Shown piece after piece: positions 46,876-58,027 of a DNA stretch of 64,000 bases (positions within the stretch are counted from its first letter, which is position 1; every line of letters starts with the position of its first letter). The DNA lies in NCBI RefSeq assembly GCF_958450345.1, contig NC_088780.1, forward strand, positions 374,001-438,000. The letters are read 5' to 3'. The notes beneath the pieces were generated by a model that was not told the DNA's origin, did not search any database, and was given only the letters and a program-made list of their open reading frames with translations. The position numbers and the translations under genes were made by a program. This stretch comes from Calliphora vicina (lineage: Eukaryota > Arthropoda > Insecta > Diptera > Calliphoridae).

Positions 46876-47111
46876 CAGGGCACACTAAGAAAGGTGACTG
46901 CATCACTACAACAATACAAAAACAACAGGTACTTTGTTTTTGTTAAAAAGTAGGTGAACTGTCAAAGTTACCTGTGGTTGTTTTTGCTTTTGGGTTTGTT
47001 GTATTTTTCGCCACAACAACCAAAAGTGAATTGACAGTTCACTTGTCTAAACAACTGAATAAAAAAATAATCAGCTGTTCTTCTGTCGTCACCTTCTATA
47101 GATTCGCTTTG
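46876..47111. mobile_element. P-like MITE, family C left end with a divergent right end
   Basis: Begins CAGGGCACACTAAGAAAGGT. The right end reads ACCTTCTATAGATTCGCTTT followed by G. A CAGCTG lies just inside the right end. The 8-mers on the two sides do not match, so this may be a recombinant of two elements. Confidence 0.6.
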
Positions 47112-47155
47112 GTGAGTGCGTCACGGCAACAAATACAACAATGCAAAAACAACAG

Positions 47156-47317
47156 TGTAGAGGTTTTCTTTTTATATAAAAATTTATTTTTATTGTTTTT
47201 TAAAAGATCTCTTACGAACAAAATATTTTTTATAAAGAAAAAATTTAACAGAAATTCAAAAGTAATTTGATTAGAAAAAATAATATTAAATGTTTAAAGT
47301 AGAAGTGCTACACTACA
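47156..47317 (-). repeat. 3' LTR (162 bp)
   Basis: Ends TGTAG...CTACA. The polypurine tract, read on the minus strand as 'cagaggggagcaa', abuts it at 47318-47330. Confidence 0.9.
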
Positions 47318-47351
47318 TTGCTCCCCTCTGAATTTAAACTATGGATACAAA

Positions 47352-50339
47352 TTAATTATTAGAATCTAAAAATGCTGGTTTAAGCATATCAATTGAAATA
47401 TTTTGTAATCTGTTATTGATATTTAATGTGAAATATTTAGGGTTTCTTTTTGTTATTTCATATGGACCGCTATATTTACATCCCAAAACTCCAGTATTTG
47501 AACCAATTTTCATCCAAACATGGGAACATGTTGACAAATTCTTGCTTACAAAAATTTTGGGTTTAGAATGGATAGTTGTAGGGACAGGTTTTATTTGAGA
47601 CATTGCATAACGTAAAGATGAAACGAACGAAAATGGATCCTCAATTATTGGATCTGTGAAGAAATCTCCGGGCAATTGTAATACTTCTCCGTAAATCATT
47701 TCAGCAACAGAAGATTTTAGGTCTTCTTTAAAACTTGCCCGAATACCAAGTAAAACAGGACCCAGTGAAATTGTCCATTGCGGATTTTCAGCACATCGTA
47801 ATCCAGATTTTAAAGTTTTATGAAATCTTTCCAAAAGACCATTAGACTGTGGGTGATAGGGTGTTGAAAAACGATGAGTTATACCCATTGCAACATTTAA
47901 TTCTTTGATGATACTTGATAAGAATTGTCGTCCCCTGTCTGATATTAAAACATTTGGACATCCATCCATTAAAAAAGGTTTTGCAAATAGTTTCAGCTTT
48001 TATGTCGAATAATGGAAACGCTTCTGGCCATCTGCTAAAGCGATCAATGCAGGTTAACAAATATGTATATTCCTCAGATGGTGGCAATGGTCCAACTATG
48101 TCAATGTGCACTTCTTTAAAGCGACCACTTTTAACAGGAATTGTTGTTATAGGACTGCATGTATGTCTTGACATTTTGTTTCTTTGACATGAAATACATT
48201 TACGTACCATTATACCAATGTCTTTATTCATTGAGGGCCAGAAAAATCTTTGTGTTATCATCTTTCTAGTATTTCTTATACCGCCATGAGTCAAATTATG
48301 GACACTAATAAAGACATCATTTCGAAAAGAAGGTGGAACGTAAGGGCGAACTGTTCCCGTTGAAACTTCACAGTATATTGCCAAATTTGTATTAGGAAAA
48401 TTAACTAATTTTAACGAATATGAATTATTATTGTCAATTAACTGCTTAAGTTTATCATCTTCTTTCTGCAATTGTACGAGTTTTTGATAATCAAGACTTT
48501 TAACTGTGATTTCATCTATTCTTGACAATGTGTCTGCTACTATGTTCTCAACACCTGAGATATGATTTATATCCGTAGAAAATTGTGCAATATAATCTAA
48601 ATGACGACATTGCCTTGGAGTGGCTTTATTTAAGTTTTGTTCAAAGGCAAAAATCAATGGTTTATGATCAGTAAATATTTTGAATGGCCTTCCTTCTAAA
48701 AAGTACCGAAAATATTTAATTGCTGCATATATAGCAAGTAGTTCTCGATCGTACGTGCTATATTTTAATTGTGCATCGTTAAATTTCTTTGAATAAAATC
48801 CTAAGGGTTTCCAACAACCATTAATTAATTAATTGTTCTAAAGAAGCTCCCATTGCAAAAGAACTGGCATCTACTTTAAGACCAATTGTCGCATTTGGAA
48901 GTGGAAAAGACAGAATAGTAGCTTGAGCTATCTCTTCTTTACACTTATTAAATGCTGCTATTGTTGCATTAGTCCAAGGAACAGGGCGTAAATCTTTCTT
49001 TTTGGCTCCAACTAACATTTTATTAAGTGGGGCTTGAGTTTTTGCACTTTTTGGTAGAAATTTACGATAAAAATTTATCAAAGCTAAAAATTGGCGAAGA
49101 GAATGGATCGTTTCAGGTTGTTTATAGTGAAGAATAGCTTCAACTTTCTTTTCCATTGGACTTATACCTTTATCAGATATCTTATGTCCCAAAAACGATA
49201 TTTCTGTAACGCCTAACTCACATTTTCCGGCATTAATAACGATGCCATACTTTTGGAAACGGTCCAATAAAAGTTTGATGTGGTTAAGATGTTCTTCGGG
49301 AGAATTTGAAAAAACTAAAACGTCGTCCAAGTATACAATTACAAAATTTAAACCACGTACTACTTCATTTATGAAACGTTGGAACGTCTGAGCTGCGTTA
49401 CATAACCCAAATGGCATTCTCACAAACTCAAATAAGCCAAATGGAGTTATGATTGCAGTCTTTGGAATATCTTCCTCATTTACTGGTATTTGATGATAAG
49501 CCTTCATCATGTCAAATTTTGAAAAGATTTTTGCATTTGCCATAACCATTGAAAAATCTGTGAGATATGGAATGAGATATTTATCGGGACCGTAATTTTA
49601 TTTAGTGCCCGATAATCGCCACATGGACGCCAAGAACCATCTTGTTTAGGAACCACGTGGAGAGGATTTGCCCAAGGACTCTTACTAGGACGTATTATGC
49701 CTTTGTCCAATAAGTACTGAAACTCGGCTTTGGTGATAGCAAGTTTTTGTGGATCAAGTCTACGTGCGCGAGCTTTAACAGGACTTCCTTTTGTTATAAT
49801 TTGATGAACTACAGTGTTTTCTTTCAAAATTTACATTATTCTGAGAAAGCAGTTGTGGATATTGCTTTAATAAATAATGAAAACTTGATTCACCAGAAAC
49901 TATTTTAATTTGAATTTGTTCTTTATTTGATGTAAAAACCAGGTGATTTAAGCAATGTATTACCATCAACTAAACATTTTCGTTGAAGGTCTGGTAATAA
50001 ATGCTAAAATTTTAAGAAGTCTGCCCCTATGATTGGTTTAGGGATGTCAGCTAAAACAAATACCCATTTAAATGCTCTTCTCAGTCCTAGATCTAACTCA
50101 ATCAGTTTTTCACCATATGTATGAATAGGGGAATTATTAGCAGCATATAACGTTAATTTAGAGGGTGATTTGGATTTTTTGCAAGGAAAAATTGAAATGT
50201 CTGCTCCGGAATTAATAAGGAATGCAATTTTTGATCGGCGTTCAGTTAAAAATAAACGAGAATTATGTTTACCATCGCCGTTAGACGCCGCAATTTGAGA
50301 CGATGGATATTTTAGTTTTTTGAATTTGCAAAATTGCAT
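47352..50339 (-). pseudogene. Pol (protease, reverse transcriptase, RNase H, integrase), multiply frameshifted
   Basis: In order on the minus strand: protease with FLINSGADISIF, where the usual catalytic Asp is Asn, and IIGADFL. Reverse transcriptase with KIFSKFDMMKAYHQI, FEFVRMPFGLCNA and YLDDVLVF. RNase H with LKVDASSFAMGA, STYDRELLAIYAA and FTDHKPL. Integrase with an H-x3-H/C-x2-C zinc finger (VHNLTH...CISC), catalytic Asp in HIDIVGP, Asp in LISDRGRQF, Glu in NGLLERFH, and a CKYSGPYEI module. Frame breaks occur near 49850, 49595, 48825 and 47965. All catalytic residues except the protease Asp survive. Confidence 0.9.
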
Positions 50340-51180
50340 GGTTTAATGCATTTTATAGCTTTTTCAGCAAATTTCCAGTGATACCAACACATACCTGAAT
50401 TTTTCCGGTTGCTTGAACTGGATCTTTCGGAAGACTTACTTCTACTACGTTGACGTGAATGTCTTTCTAAAGCTTCAATACGTGTTACAATAGTATCAAG
50501 CTTTTGAAATACGTCACCTGCTTTTTGAGGCTTGCCACTTTCAGAAATAATTTCCGATATTTGATTGAATTTGATGAATATTGTTCACATATCTTATCAG
50601 CTAAACCAGCTATTTTTTCTAAATCAGTAGATTCTGCTACAGCCAAGATACATTTGATTTTTTCAGGAAGACGCTCAATAAATAATGTTTTCAACATTTC
50701 ATTACTTACTTTAGAACCAGATAAACATTTCATTTTTTGTAAGAGATGAGATGGTTTCTGATCATCGAGTTCGAGGCCACTTAATAATTTTTTTAGTTGT
50801 CCTTCACCGGATTCTGCAAAATGCTGGATTATTCTTGTTTTCATAGCTAAATATCTTGCTTCAGGGGGCGGATTCATAATAATGTCTTTTACAGCAAATA
50901 AAACAGATGGATCAAGATGACTTAAGATATATTCATATCTCGTAGAATCTTGATTAATTCCATTTAAATTAAAAGTGGAATCAACCTGTAGAAACCAAAT
51001 TTCTGGTTCTTCACGCCAAAAAGGAGGTAACTTTGCAATACGTGCAGCACAAATTTTCGGATGTGATATTTCTCCATTATTTGAATGTTGAGAAGATTGT
51101 TGTTGTAGGCCAGAAGTCTGTGGATTCTCATTTGCAGAATGAGAAATTTGTACATCTTGTTCTCGTGGCGTCAACGGCAT
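50312..51180 (-). pseudogene. Gag of the CsRn1-type element, one frameshift
   Basis: Starts at an ATG 31 bp inside the 5' LTR (MPLTPREQDVQI). It has a capsid-like segment (PPFWREEPEIWFLQVDSTF, RLPEKIKCILAVAE). After a frameshift near 50570 it ends with a Ser/Arg-rich part and CWYHWKFAEKAIKCIKPC, a C-x2-H-x9-C-x3-C zinc motif, followed by a stop at 50312. The protease frame opens one base back at the same place, consistent with -1 frameshift expression. Confidence 0.82.
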
Positions 51181-51194
51181 GATTTTTCTTTTTG

Positions 51195-51208
51195 ATCGGG
51201 GTCACCAA
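51195..51208 (-). other. Primer-binding site, tRNA-Trp type
   Basis: Minus strand TGGTGACCCCGATC begins 2 bp inside the 5' LTR. CsRn1-clade elements are known to use tRNA-Trp; the match here is by recollection of that tRNA 3' end. Confidence 0.6.
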
Positions 51209-51210
51209 AT

Positions 51211-51371
51211 TGTAGAGGTTTTCTTTTTATATAAAAATTTATTTTTATTTTTTTTAAAAGATCTCTTACGAACAAAATATTTTTTATAAAGAAAAAATTT
51301 AACATAAATTCAAAAGTAATTTGATTAGAAAAAATAATATTAAATGTTTAAAGTAGAAGTGCTACACTACA
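51211..51371 (-). repeat. 5' LTR (161 bp)
   Basis: Same as the 3' LTR apart from about three differences. The primer-binding site lies at 51195-51208 on its internal side. Confidence 0.9.
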
Positions 51372-51485
51372 AACAGGCAATTTGTTTTTGTTAAAATGTA
51401 CGGTAAATGTCAAAATCAAGGCGAATTAAAATATTACTATCAAGGTGACAGCAGTGGCGAATTGAAATAAATACAGGGGCAAGGC

Positions 51486-51676
51486 CAAGGTGCATTTAAT
51501 AAGGTGCCATCGGCAGCACAGCTGATTATAGAAATAGCACGCACAAATGTCAAACTACATATATAAAAAATATTCGCCCGTACGTCCGTATGTCAAACTC
51601 TATATATAAAAAATAAGTAAATTCGCCTGTATTTATTTCAATTCGCCACTGCTGTCACCTTGTTAAATACGCCTTG
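51486..51676 (+). mobile_element. P-like MITE family A, 191 bp
   Basis: Full-length, ends as in other copies. Flanking 8-mers (ggcaaggc, tgtcaaac) do not match. An inverted family A fragment lies just left (about 51430-51476), so this is probably a rearranged junction. Confidence 0.82.
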
Positions 51677-51733
51677 TGTCAAACTATGTTTATGTTTACA
51701 TTTGTTATTGTAAATAACATAGTAATATATTAA

Positions 51734-52595
51734 CGGCCATTTTCACAATGTACGATTATTTAATTTTAACCGGGAAATTAACTAACTGTCGGTTTGTTTA
51801 ACGGGGACCATTTAACCAACGGTTACCGATTTACGTTTCACCATCATTTGATTACTTAACCAAAGCATTCAGTAGAAAGTATGGCAATAATGCATACATT
51901 TGTTTACGAAAAATAGTGTAATGAAAGATTGAAATATAAAAAATTGTCTAAAAGACGGTATAAAAGATAATAATTTGTGTTTTCTTAGTGGTATAATAAA
52001 AAAACGTATAAAACTCAAAAATATAAAGGTACCTAACTGTAAAATTTACAGAACAAACTGAACAACAATTACTGAAAACCAACAAGGAAAAGTGCACATT
52101 TGTTGTTTGGTTTGTAAGTGCAATATCCGGGTCAAGGTGCATTTAATAAGGTGCCATCGGCAGCACAGCTGATTATAGAAATAGCACGCACAAATGTCAA
52201 ACTACATATATAAAAAATATTCGCCCGTACGCCCGTATGTCAAACTCTATATATAAAAAATTAGTGAATTCGCCTGTATTTATTTCAATTCGCCACTGCT
52301 GTCACCTTGTTAAATACGCCTTGATCCGGGTGGTATATGCAAAATTTACTTTTCTTCGCTTTACACTTTTAAAAATTATAAATATTGCAAAAATATAAAT
52401 GTTTTTCCATGTTCTTTTATTACATTTCTTACAATTAAGATGCTAACCGGCGAAATTTGTTCGGTTATAGTTAACAGCAACTTTGTTGTTAAATAGTGTC
52501 AATTAAGAATTAATCGTACATTGTGAAATTCAAATTAGCCTAACTTGCGGTTAAAGTTCACGTTAACTTTTAATCGTACATTGTGAGAATGGCCG
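51734..52595. mobile_element. PIF/Harbinger-type MITE, 862 bp including an inserted family A copy
   Basis: Ends CGGCCATTTTCACAATGTAC and GTACATTGTGAGAATGGCCG are inverted, with TAA on both sides. Further in, both ends hold inverted 'ggttaa' motifs. A family A MITE is inserted at 52133. Confidence 0.85.
52133..52323 (+). mobile_element. P-like MITE family A, 191 bp, TSD ATCCGGGT
   Basis: Perfect 8-bp duplication ATCCGGGT (52125-52132, 52324-52331). The other Harbinger-type copy (53793-54885) is uninterrupted here ('caccacccggatattg', inverted), providing an empty site. Confidence 0.92.
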
Positions 52596-52604
52596 TAACT
52601 CGCC

Positions 52605-52795
52605 CAAGGCGTATTTAACAAGGTGACAGCAGTGGCGAATTGAAATAAATACAGGCGAATTCACTTATTTTTTATATATATAGTTTGACATACGGGCGTA
52701 CGGGCGAATATTTTTTATATATGTAGTTTGACATTTGTGCGTACTATTTCTATAATCAGCTGTGCTGCCGATGGCACCTTATTAAATGCACCTTG
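52605..52795 (-). mobile_element. P-like MITE family A, 191 bp
   Basis: Full length in inverse orientation. The flanking 8-mers (aactcgcc, cagctgac) do not match. Confidence 0.82.
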
Positions 52796-53138
52796 CAGCT
52801 GACAAATAAATCAAAGCGAATTTTTGTTAAACAAAAAATGTTTATAAATTTGAATCTGTTTGTAATTTAAGTTCATGTTTTTAAAAATAAAACTAATATC
52901 GTGTAGTATTATTATTGGTTTTAAAACATAATCTAATTTAACAGCAAAACTGTGCCTTTAAATAACTCCAAAATATACCACAATCACACAATTCCACTTT
53001 AATCACAAATTTCACATATATAAAATGATAACAAAGTTTGACATTTACAAAATGTAAACAAAGTTTGACATTGATAATGTATTACGGCGAAAAATTAACA
53101 TAGTAGCAAAAAACGATCAGCTGGTCTGATAACACTAC
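52796..53138. other. MITE-derived sequence without clear ends
   Basis: Contains 'caaagcgaat' at the left and 'atcagctggtctgat' at the right, typical subterminal motifs of the P-like MITEs, but I cannot define both termini. Confidence 0.4.
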
Positions 53139-53632
53139 CAAGGCGAATTCATACAAGGTGGTGTCAGTTCTACAAAAACAACGATTGGTCTTAACAAATG
53201 TCAAAAAACCAAAATGAAAAATTAAACAAATAAGTATTTAAACTTAATCAAGGCGTATTTAACAAGGTGACAGCAGTGGCGAATTGAAATAAATACAGGC
53301 GAATTCACTTATTTTTTATATATAGAGTTTGACATACGGGCGTAAGGGCGAATATTTTTTATATATGAAGTTTGACATTGGTGCGTGCTATTTCTATAAT
53401 CAGCTGTGCTGCCGATGGCACCTTATTAAATGCACCTTGAACTTAATATAGTGTAGATAATTCAATAGTGAGGGCTTTACTTATTTATGTAAACAATAAA
53501 TATTTTGTTAATACGATTGGAATATGTAGATATTTAAATATAAAAACAAGCTTGGACAACTGTTAGAACCAAAAAGCGAAAAAAAAAATTATCAGCTGTT
53601 TGACTGACTCCACCTTGTATAAATTCGCCTTG
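53139..53632. mobile_element. P-like MITE family B with nested family A, TSD AACACTAC
   Basis: Ends CAAGGCGAATTCATACAAGG and CCTTGTATAAATTCGCCTTG. A perfect 8-bp duplication AACACTAC (53131-53138, 53633-53640) flanks it. Confidence 0.9.
53249..53439 (-). mobile_element. P-like MITE family A nested in family B, TSD AACTTAAT
   Basis: A full 191-bp copy with a perfect 8-bp duplication AACTTAAT (53241-53248, 53440-53447) inside the family B element. Confidence 0.92.
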
Positions 53633-54322
53633 AACACTACCTTATAATTAATATACCTTGACACCTATCATTAGTTGCAAATCTGTATAATCTGTGATCA
53701 CTGCCATAGGGTAACATAGAGACGAGACGTAATTGTCAAAAACCTATGTCTGTTGCAAAAACCTAACTCTTGCAACAACAAAATACATGTTACGGCCATT
53801 CTCACAATGTACGATTAAAAGTTAACGTGAACTTTAACCGCAAGTTAGGCTAATTTGAATTTCACAATGTACGATTAATTCTTAATTGACACTATTTAAC
53901 AACAAAGTTGCTGTTAAATATAACCGAACAAATTTCGCCGGTTAGCATCTTAATTGTAAGAAATATAATAAAAGAACATGGAAAAACATTTATATTTTTG
54001 TAATATTTATAATTTTTAAAAGTGTAAAGCGAAGAAAAGTAAATTTTGCACGGGGTGATCCATATACCACCCGGATATTGCACAAACAACAAATGTGCAC
54101 TTTTGCTGGTTTTCAGTAATTGTTGTTCAGTTTGTTCTGTAAATTTTACGGTTAGGTACCTTAATATTTTTGAGTTTTATACGTTTTTTTTTATTATACC
54201 ACTAAGAAAACACAAACTATTATTTTTTATGCCATCTTTTAGACAATTTTTTATATTTCAATCTTTCATTACACTATTTTTCGTAAACAAATGTATGCAT
54301 TATTGCCATTTTCTACTGAATG

Positions 54323-54555
54323 CAAAGTAAATTAATAAAGTAGCGACAGTACTACAACAAATACAACATTTACAAAAACCACAAGCAATTTTGTTTTTGG
54401 TTTAAGGTCTGAGCTGTCAAAGTTGCCTGTTGTTGTTTTTGCTTTTGGGCTTGTTGTATTTTTCGCCACAACAACCACAAGTGAATTGACAGTTCAGACC
54501 AAAGTAAAAAAAATAGTCAGCTGTTCTACTGAGTCTACTTTATTAATTTACTTTG
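54323..54555. mobile_element. P-like MITE family D, 233 bp, TSD ACTGAATG
   Basis: Ends CAAAGTAAATTAATAAAGTA and TACTTTATTAATTTACTTTG with a perfect duplication ACTGAATG (54315-54322, 54556-54563). Confidence 0.92.
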
Positions 54556-54575
54556 ACTGAATGCTTTGGTTAAGT

Positions 54576-54758
54576 CAAGGTGCATTTAATAAGGTGCCAT
54601 CTGCAGCACAGCTGATTATAGAAATTGCTCGCACAAATGTCAGACTACATATATAAAAAATATTCGCCCGTATGTCAAACTCTATATATAAAAAATAAGT
54701 GAATTCACCTGTATTTATTTCAATTCGCCACTGCTGTCACCTTGTTAAATACGCCTTG
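54576..54758 (+). mobile_element. P-like MITE family A, 183 bp, TSD GGTTAAGT
   Basis: Perfect 8-bp duplication GGTTAAGT (54568-54575, 54759-54766). It is 8 bp shorter than the standard copy because of a loss between the two repeated 'cgcccgta' parts. Confidence 0.92.
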
Positions 54759-54985
54759 GGTTAAGTAATCAAATGATGGTGAAACGTAAATCGGTAACCG
54801 TTGGTTAAACGGTCCCCGTTAAACAAACCGACAGTTAGTTAATTTCCCGGTTAAAATGAAATAATCGTACATTGTGAAAATGGCCGTTAGTCAATGTATT
54901 TTGTTTTTGTATCAATCATATGATTTGTTGTATTTTAGTTTGACAAATCGGAGTGTCCCGTCTCTATGTATAATTCTCTATGGCC

Positions 54986-55258
54986 TTGACCTTGTTAATA
55001 CGCCTTGATAAACATATTAAAAGATAATTGTACTGCCAAAGTTGTCTGTTATTTTTTTCGGCACAACAAACAGAAGTCAATTGACAGTTAAAACATCTAA
55101 ACAAGTGAAGAAAATAATAATCAGCTGTTCTACTTAGGTCACCTTATACTTTGTGGCCACCTTCTTGCGCCTTGTTTCTTTTATGTTTGCAATATTTTTT
55201 TTTGTAAAATTGTGCTGTTTTTATTATTCCTTATTCACAAAAATATAATATCTTCAGA
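54986..55258. other. MITE debris and presumed RING gene promoter/5' UTR
   Basis: Fragments of P-like MITEs (a family A end near 55000; 'atcagctgttctacttaggtc' with 'gcgccttg' near 55175) lie within 100 bp of the RING gene start. I see no definite core promoter motif. Confidence 0.5.
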
Positions 55259-55597
55259 ATGGCTATGTGGCATGTAATGATGGGCTTTGGAATTGGGTTG
55301 CTTGCTACAATTTTAACAGTCATCGTAAATCAACGGCATTATCGAGGAATATCGCATAAACCTAATTCTAATTTCTTTTCGTAAGTTGGAACGATACAAA
55401 ATTGTATTATGAAAAATATAATATGGATTTGATCCAATTGTAGACCACCAGGTGATAAATGTGCAATTTGCCTTGCTGATATGACAAATGACGAAATGGT
55501 TTATATGAATTGCGGACATGCAATTCATGAACAATGCTTGAAAGACCTAAGGAAACATGGAGACAATAAATGCCCGATCTGTCGCGAAAAAATATAA
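55259..55597 (+). CDS. Small membrane-anchored RING-H2 finger protein (putative E3 ubiquitin ligase)
   Basis: Two exons: 55259-55380 and 55444-55597, joined by a 63-bp GT-AG intron (GTAAGT ... TTGTAG). The product is 91 residues. Residues ~5-23 (HVMMGFGIGLLATILTVIV) form one hydrophobic helix, probably a signal anchor. Residues ~47-88 form a RING: CAIC, then C and H in MNCGHAIH, second His and Cys in IHEQC, then CPIC, which is the C3H2C3 (RING-H2) order. RING-H2 proteins normally recruit an E2 for ubiquitin transfer; the substrate is unknown. I do not recognise the fly orthologue. A polyadenylation signal AATAAA lies at 55719-55724. Alg1 ends 168 bp downstream on the other strand. Confidence 0.85.
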
Positions 55598-55718
55598 GTA
55601 ACTAAAGCGGAATATATTTATAAGATTGTATATGGTATACTTACGTAGGTATATCCTTCTTTGATTTTATGAGATTGAATTGCTATTATTTATTATATAC
55701 ATCTAGATAAAACTTAAA

Positions 55719-55724
55719 AATAAA
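55719..55724 (+). terminator. Polyadenylation signal of the RING gene
   Basis: AATAAA 122 bp after the RING gene stop, in the 167-bp gap before the Alg1 stop codon. Confidence 0.55.
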
Positions 55725-55764
55725 AGTACATACCTATAAAAAATTAATTTTTATTTCATACAAA

Positions 55765-57234
55765 TTATTTAAATATGGGCAATGCGTGGTTTAGCCAGTT
55801 TTCGCGCCATCTTAAGCACTGGAATGTTTCGAAATTTTTTTGAAATAATTCTTTTGATTCCATCAAACTTGGGTTATTTGGAAAATTTTCAAACCAAAAT
55901 ATTAATTGTCGAGCAAGTTCCTGTTGACTTTCAAAGATAAAACCATTTTGCCCTGGACGTACCAACTCACTGAGACATTTAAAATTGTATGCACACACTG
56001 GCAGACCACAGCCAAACATGTCAACAACTTTCATTGGCAAATCCAATCCACTTGAACTCCAATGTAAGCACACACCTAAATCTGCAGCAGCCAATATTAC
56101 AGGATAATCGTCAGTTTCAAGCCAAGGTGTAATTATACCAACTTTAGTGTAATTCAGTTTTTGTATTTGTTTCTGATATTTCTCCTTTTGTGGTCCTTTT
56201 CCAGTAATAATACATAGTACATACGGATACTTCTCTGGATGATTTGAAGCTTCTTTTTCATAAACTGAATGAATGATAAATATATGTATGTCAGAAAAAT
56301 ACGAATGCATTATTTTGCAATAAAAACTAATTTACCATCTAAAGCATTAAGTAATATACTAAAATCTTCGTCTGGAGTCCAACTAGTCGAGGACACTAAT
56401 ATGCCCATTCTCTGTGGTTTGTAGAACACTGTACCATTGCTAAATTTTTGTGTTAATGCGGTTGATTCTAATACGCCAGACTCCTTTAGATCATCATAAC
56501 ACTTAGGCAGAAATATAGGATTTTCCTTAGAGAGTTTCATAAATAAATCATGTTTTGCCGACAGATCTACTGGATGAAATTTGGAATGAGGTCTATCATA
56601 CAGTACCGTAATATTTCTAAAAAAATGTATAAAATTTCAAATATAGTAAAACAAATGCAAGCAAATCGCACCTTATATTCCAGTTATCGGTTAAATCTTC
56701 TTTCATAGCTTTTGTGACACAGAAATTTGCATCGGCTTTACTTCCAAACCATTTTTCAATCCATTTTGCTATTCGACAAATCCTACTTTTTTCCCCATCT
56801 GGCATGCCTAGCCCCAATATTGTATACGTGTAATTATGCCAATCAATGATAAATCGTGTACGTGTTAACGCGCAGTACAAATAACACACTACTAAGGTTG
56901 GTATTCCTGGAGGATTTTGCACAAGTAGAAAATTCGGCCTTCTTATAGACACTAACGCAATCATTAGACTTAAAGTTTGCCAAAATGTTTTAAATATTAA
57001 TTTTGGTATAGGTGTTAAATTTGTCACTAGTACTGGTGTCAGTTCATGGATCTTGCATTTTGATTCTGCTGCTGATAATTCCTCCAATGGTTTTGTTTCA
57101 ACATACCCAATAAAATCAACATTATAATTTTCCTCCAGCAAGCTAACAGCATGATATTGCATGCGAGGACTTCGCCCAATATCTCCTAATACAATAATGC
57201 AAGCATTACGTCTTAATGTCTGTAGTTCGCCCAT
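55765..57234 (-). CDS. Alg1: Alg1, chitobiosyldiphosphodolichol beta-mannosyltransferase
   Basis: Adds the first mannose from GDP-mannose to GlcNAc2-PP-dolichol on the cytosolic face of the ER, early in N-glycan precursor synthesis. Exons are 57234-56672, 56616-56336 and 56264-55765, with GT-AG introns of 55 and 71 bp and consistent phases. The product is 447 residues, as expected for the family. The start is the ATG of MGELQTLRRN; the reading frame extends six codons further only from a TTG. The N-terminal part has IIVLGDIGRSPRMQYHA and a membrane-associated hydrophobic stretch before RRPNFLLVQNPPGIPTL. The C-terminal GT-B/GT33 part has GILVSSTSWTPDEDFSILL, TGKGPQK, ITPWLETDDYPVILAAADLG and SSSGLDLPMKVVDMFGCGLP, the classic Alg1 donor-site signature. 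No breaks were seen, so it is probably functional. Confidence 0.95.
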
Positions 57235-57252
57235 TATTGCTCTACGTTTCAA

Positions 57253-58027
57253 ATGTAATATACATATATTTTAAATGATCTTTAAATTCTTTTAAGACAC
57301 GATATCAAATTAATAATTTAATTCTAAAACCACAAAGTATCTAAAACAATAATATGATTAAAAATATGTCAAGAATTAAAAAAGTATACATGCTCATGGA
57401 AATGATAACACTAATATGACATTTGTAAAATATATGTTACCAGATTAAATATGAATTCTTTTAATTTGTAATCCCGTGCAATAATTCCCCAAAAGTTGTA
57501 CTAAGTTTTTTAATATAGCTTATGGAACAAATCAAGATCACCGTAACAGTTTATATTTTCATAATTTTTTTTCTGTTAATATTCACATTTTCTGTATTGT
57601 CGGTCTTCGGCCGGGTGAATGGACTTTTAACTCTGGGGTGTATCGAACACCGGCTTCGCTAAAATCACTTTTCCGGTATATCAAAATTTTCTGAAGTACT
57701 GGCATATAAATTCAAAAAGGAATTTTTGGTTCACAATATTAATAAACTGTACCATATTATATATCATATTAAAGGTATAGTGAAGCACTATTCAATGATA
57801 CCCATAACGATCAGTTTGTTTTCCAAATATATGAGAAATGTACAATTATATGTATTGACTTTAAATTCCTATAACTCTTAAACTAAGAGAGAGCAGGCAA
57901 AAATATTAACGTTTTTGTGCTTCTAATTATGAGAGCTATCGCTTATCTTGATTTATACCAAAGAATTTAATAATATCAAAAAAAAAACAATCATATCATT
58001 TCTTAGTACAGTTTTCACGGCCACTAT
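57253..58027. other. Region upstream of Alg1, no gene seen
   Basis: The Alg1 promoter should be here. 57598-57680 is GC-richer ('ggtcttcggccgggtgaatg', 'cgaacaccggcttcgc'), unlike the surrounding AT-rich DNA, but I cannot assign it. Confidence 0.4.

Larger units (their letters stand above)
47156..51371 (-). mobile_element. Complete LTR retrotransposon, CsRn1/Kabuki-type Ty3 element, 4.2 kb, disabled
   Basis: Two short LTRs (about 161 bp, three differences seen) flank gag and pol on the minus strand. A perfect 5-bp duplication AACAG (47151-47155, 51372-51376) marks insertion into P-like MITE sequence. Features that point to the CsRn1 clade are a primer-binding site TGGTGACCCCGATC that fits tRNA-Trp, a CHCC rather than CCHC Gag motif, and a GPY-containing integrase C-terminus. 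Gag and pol contain several frameshifts and the protease Asp is Asn. The young LTRs contrast with the broken genes. Confidence 0.9.
53793..54885. mobile_element. PIF/Harbinger-type MITE, second copy, with nested D and A
   Basis: Ends CGGCCATTCTCACAATGTAC and GTACATTGTGAAAATGGCCG, flanked by TTA on both sides (53790-53792, 54886-54888). It is largely the inverse of 51734-52595 and carries insertions at 54323-54555 and 54576-54758. Confidence 0.87.
53709..54985. mobile_element. MITE family H, interrupted by a Harbinger-type MITE
   Basis: The left part starts near CATAGGGTAACATAGAGACG and the right part ends TCCCGTCTCTATGTATAATT then CTCTATG, together like 43070-43251 inverted. The two halves are separated by the element at 53793-54885. 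The outer duplication is not clear. Confidence 0.7.

Noticed and set aside
57235..57252. A six-residue N-terminal extension of Alg1
   Set aside because: It would need TTG as the start codon. The ATG at 57234 gives the expected family length.
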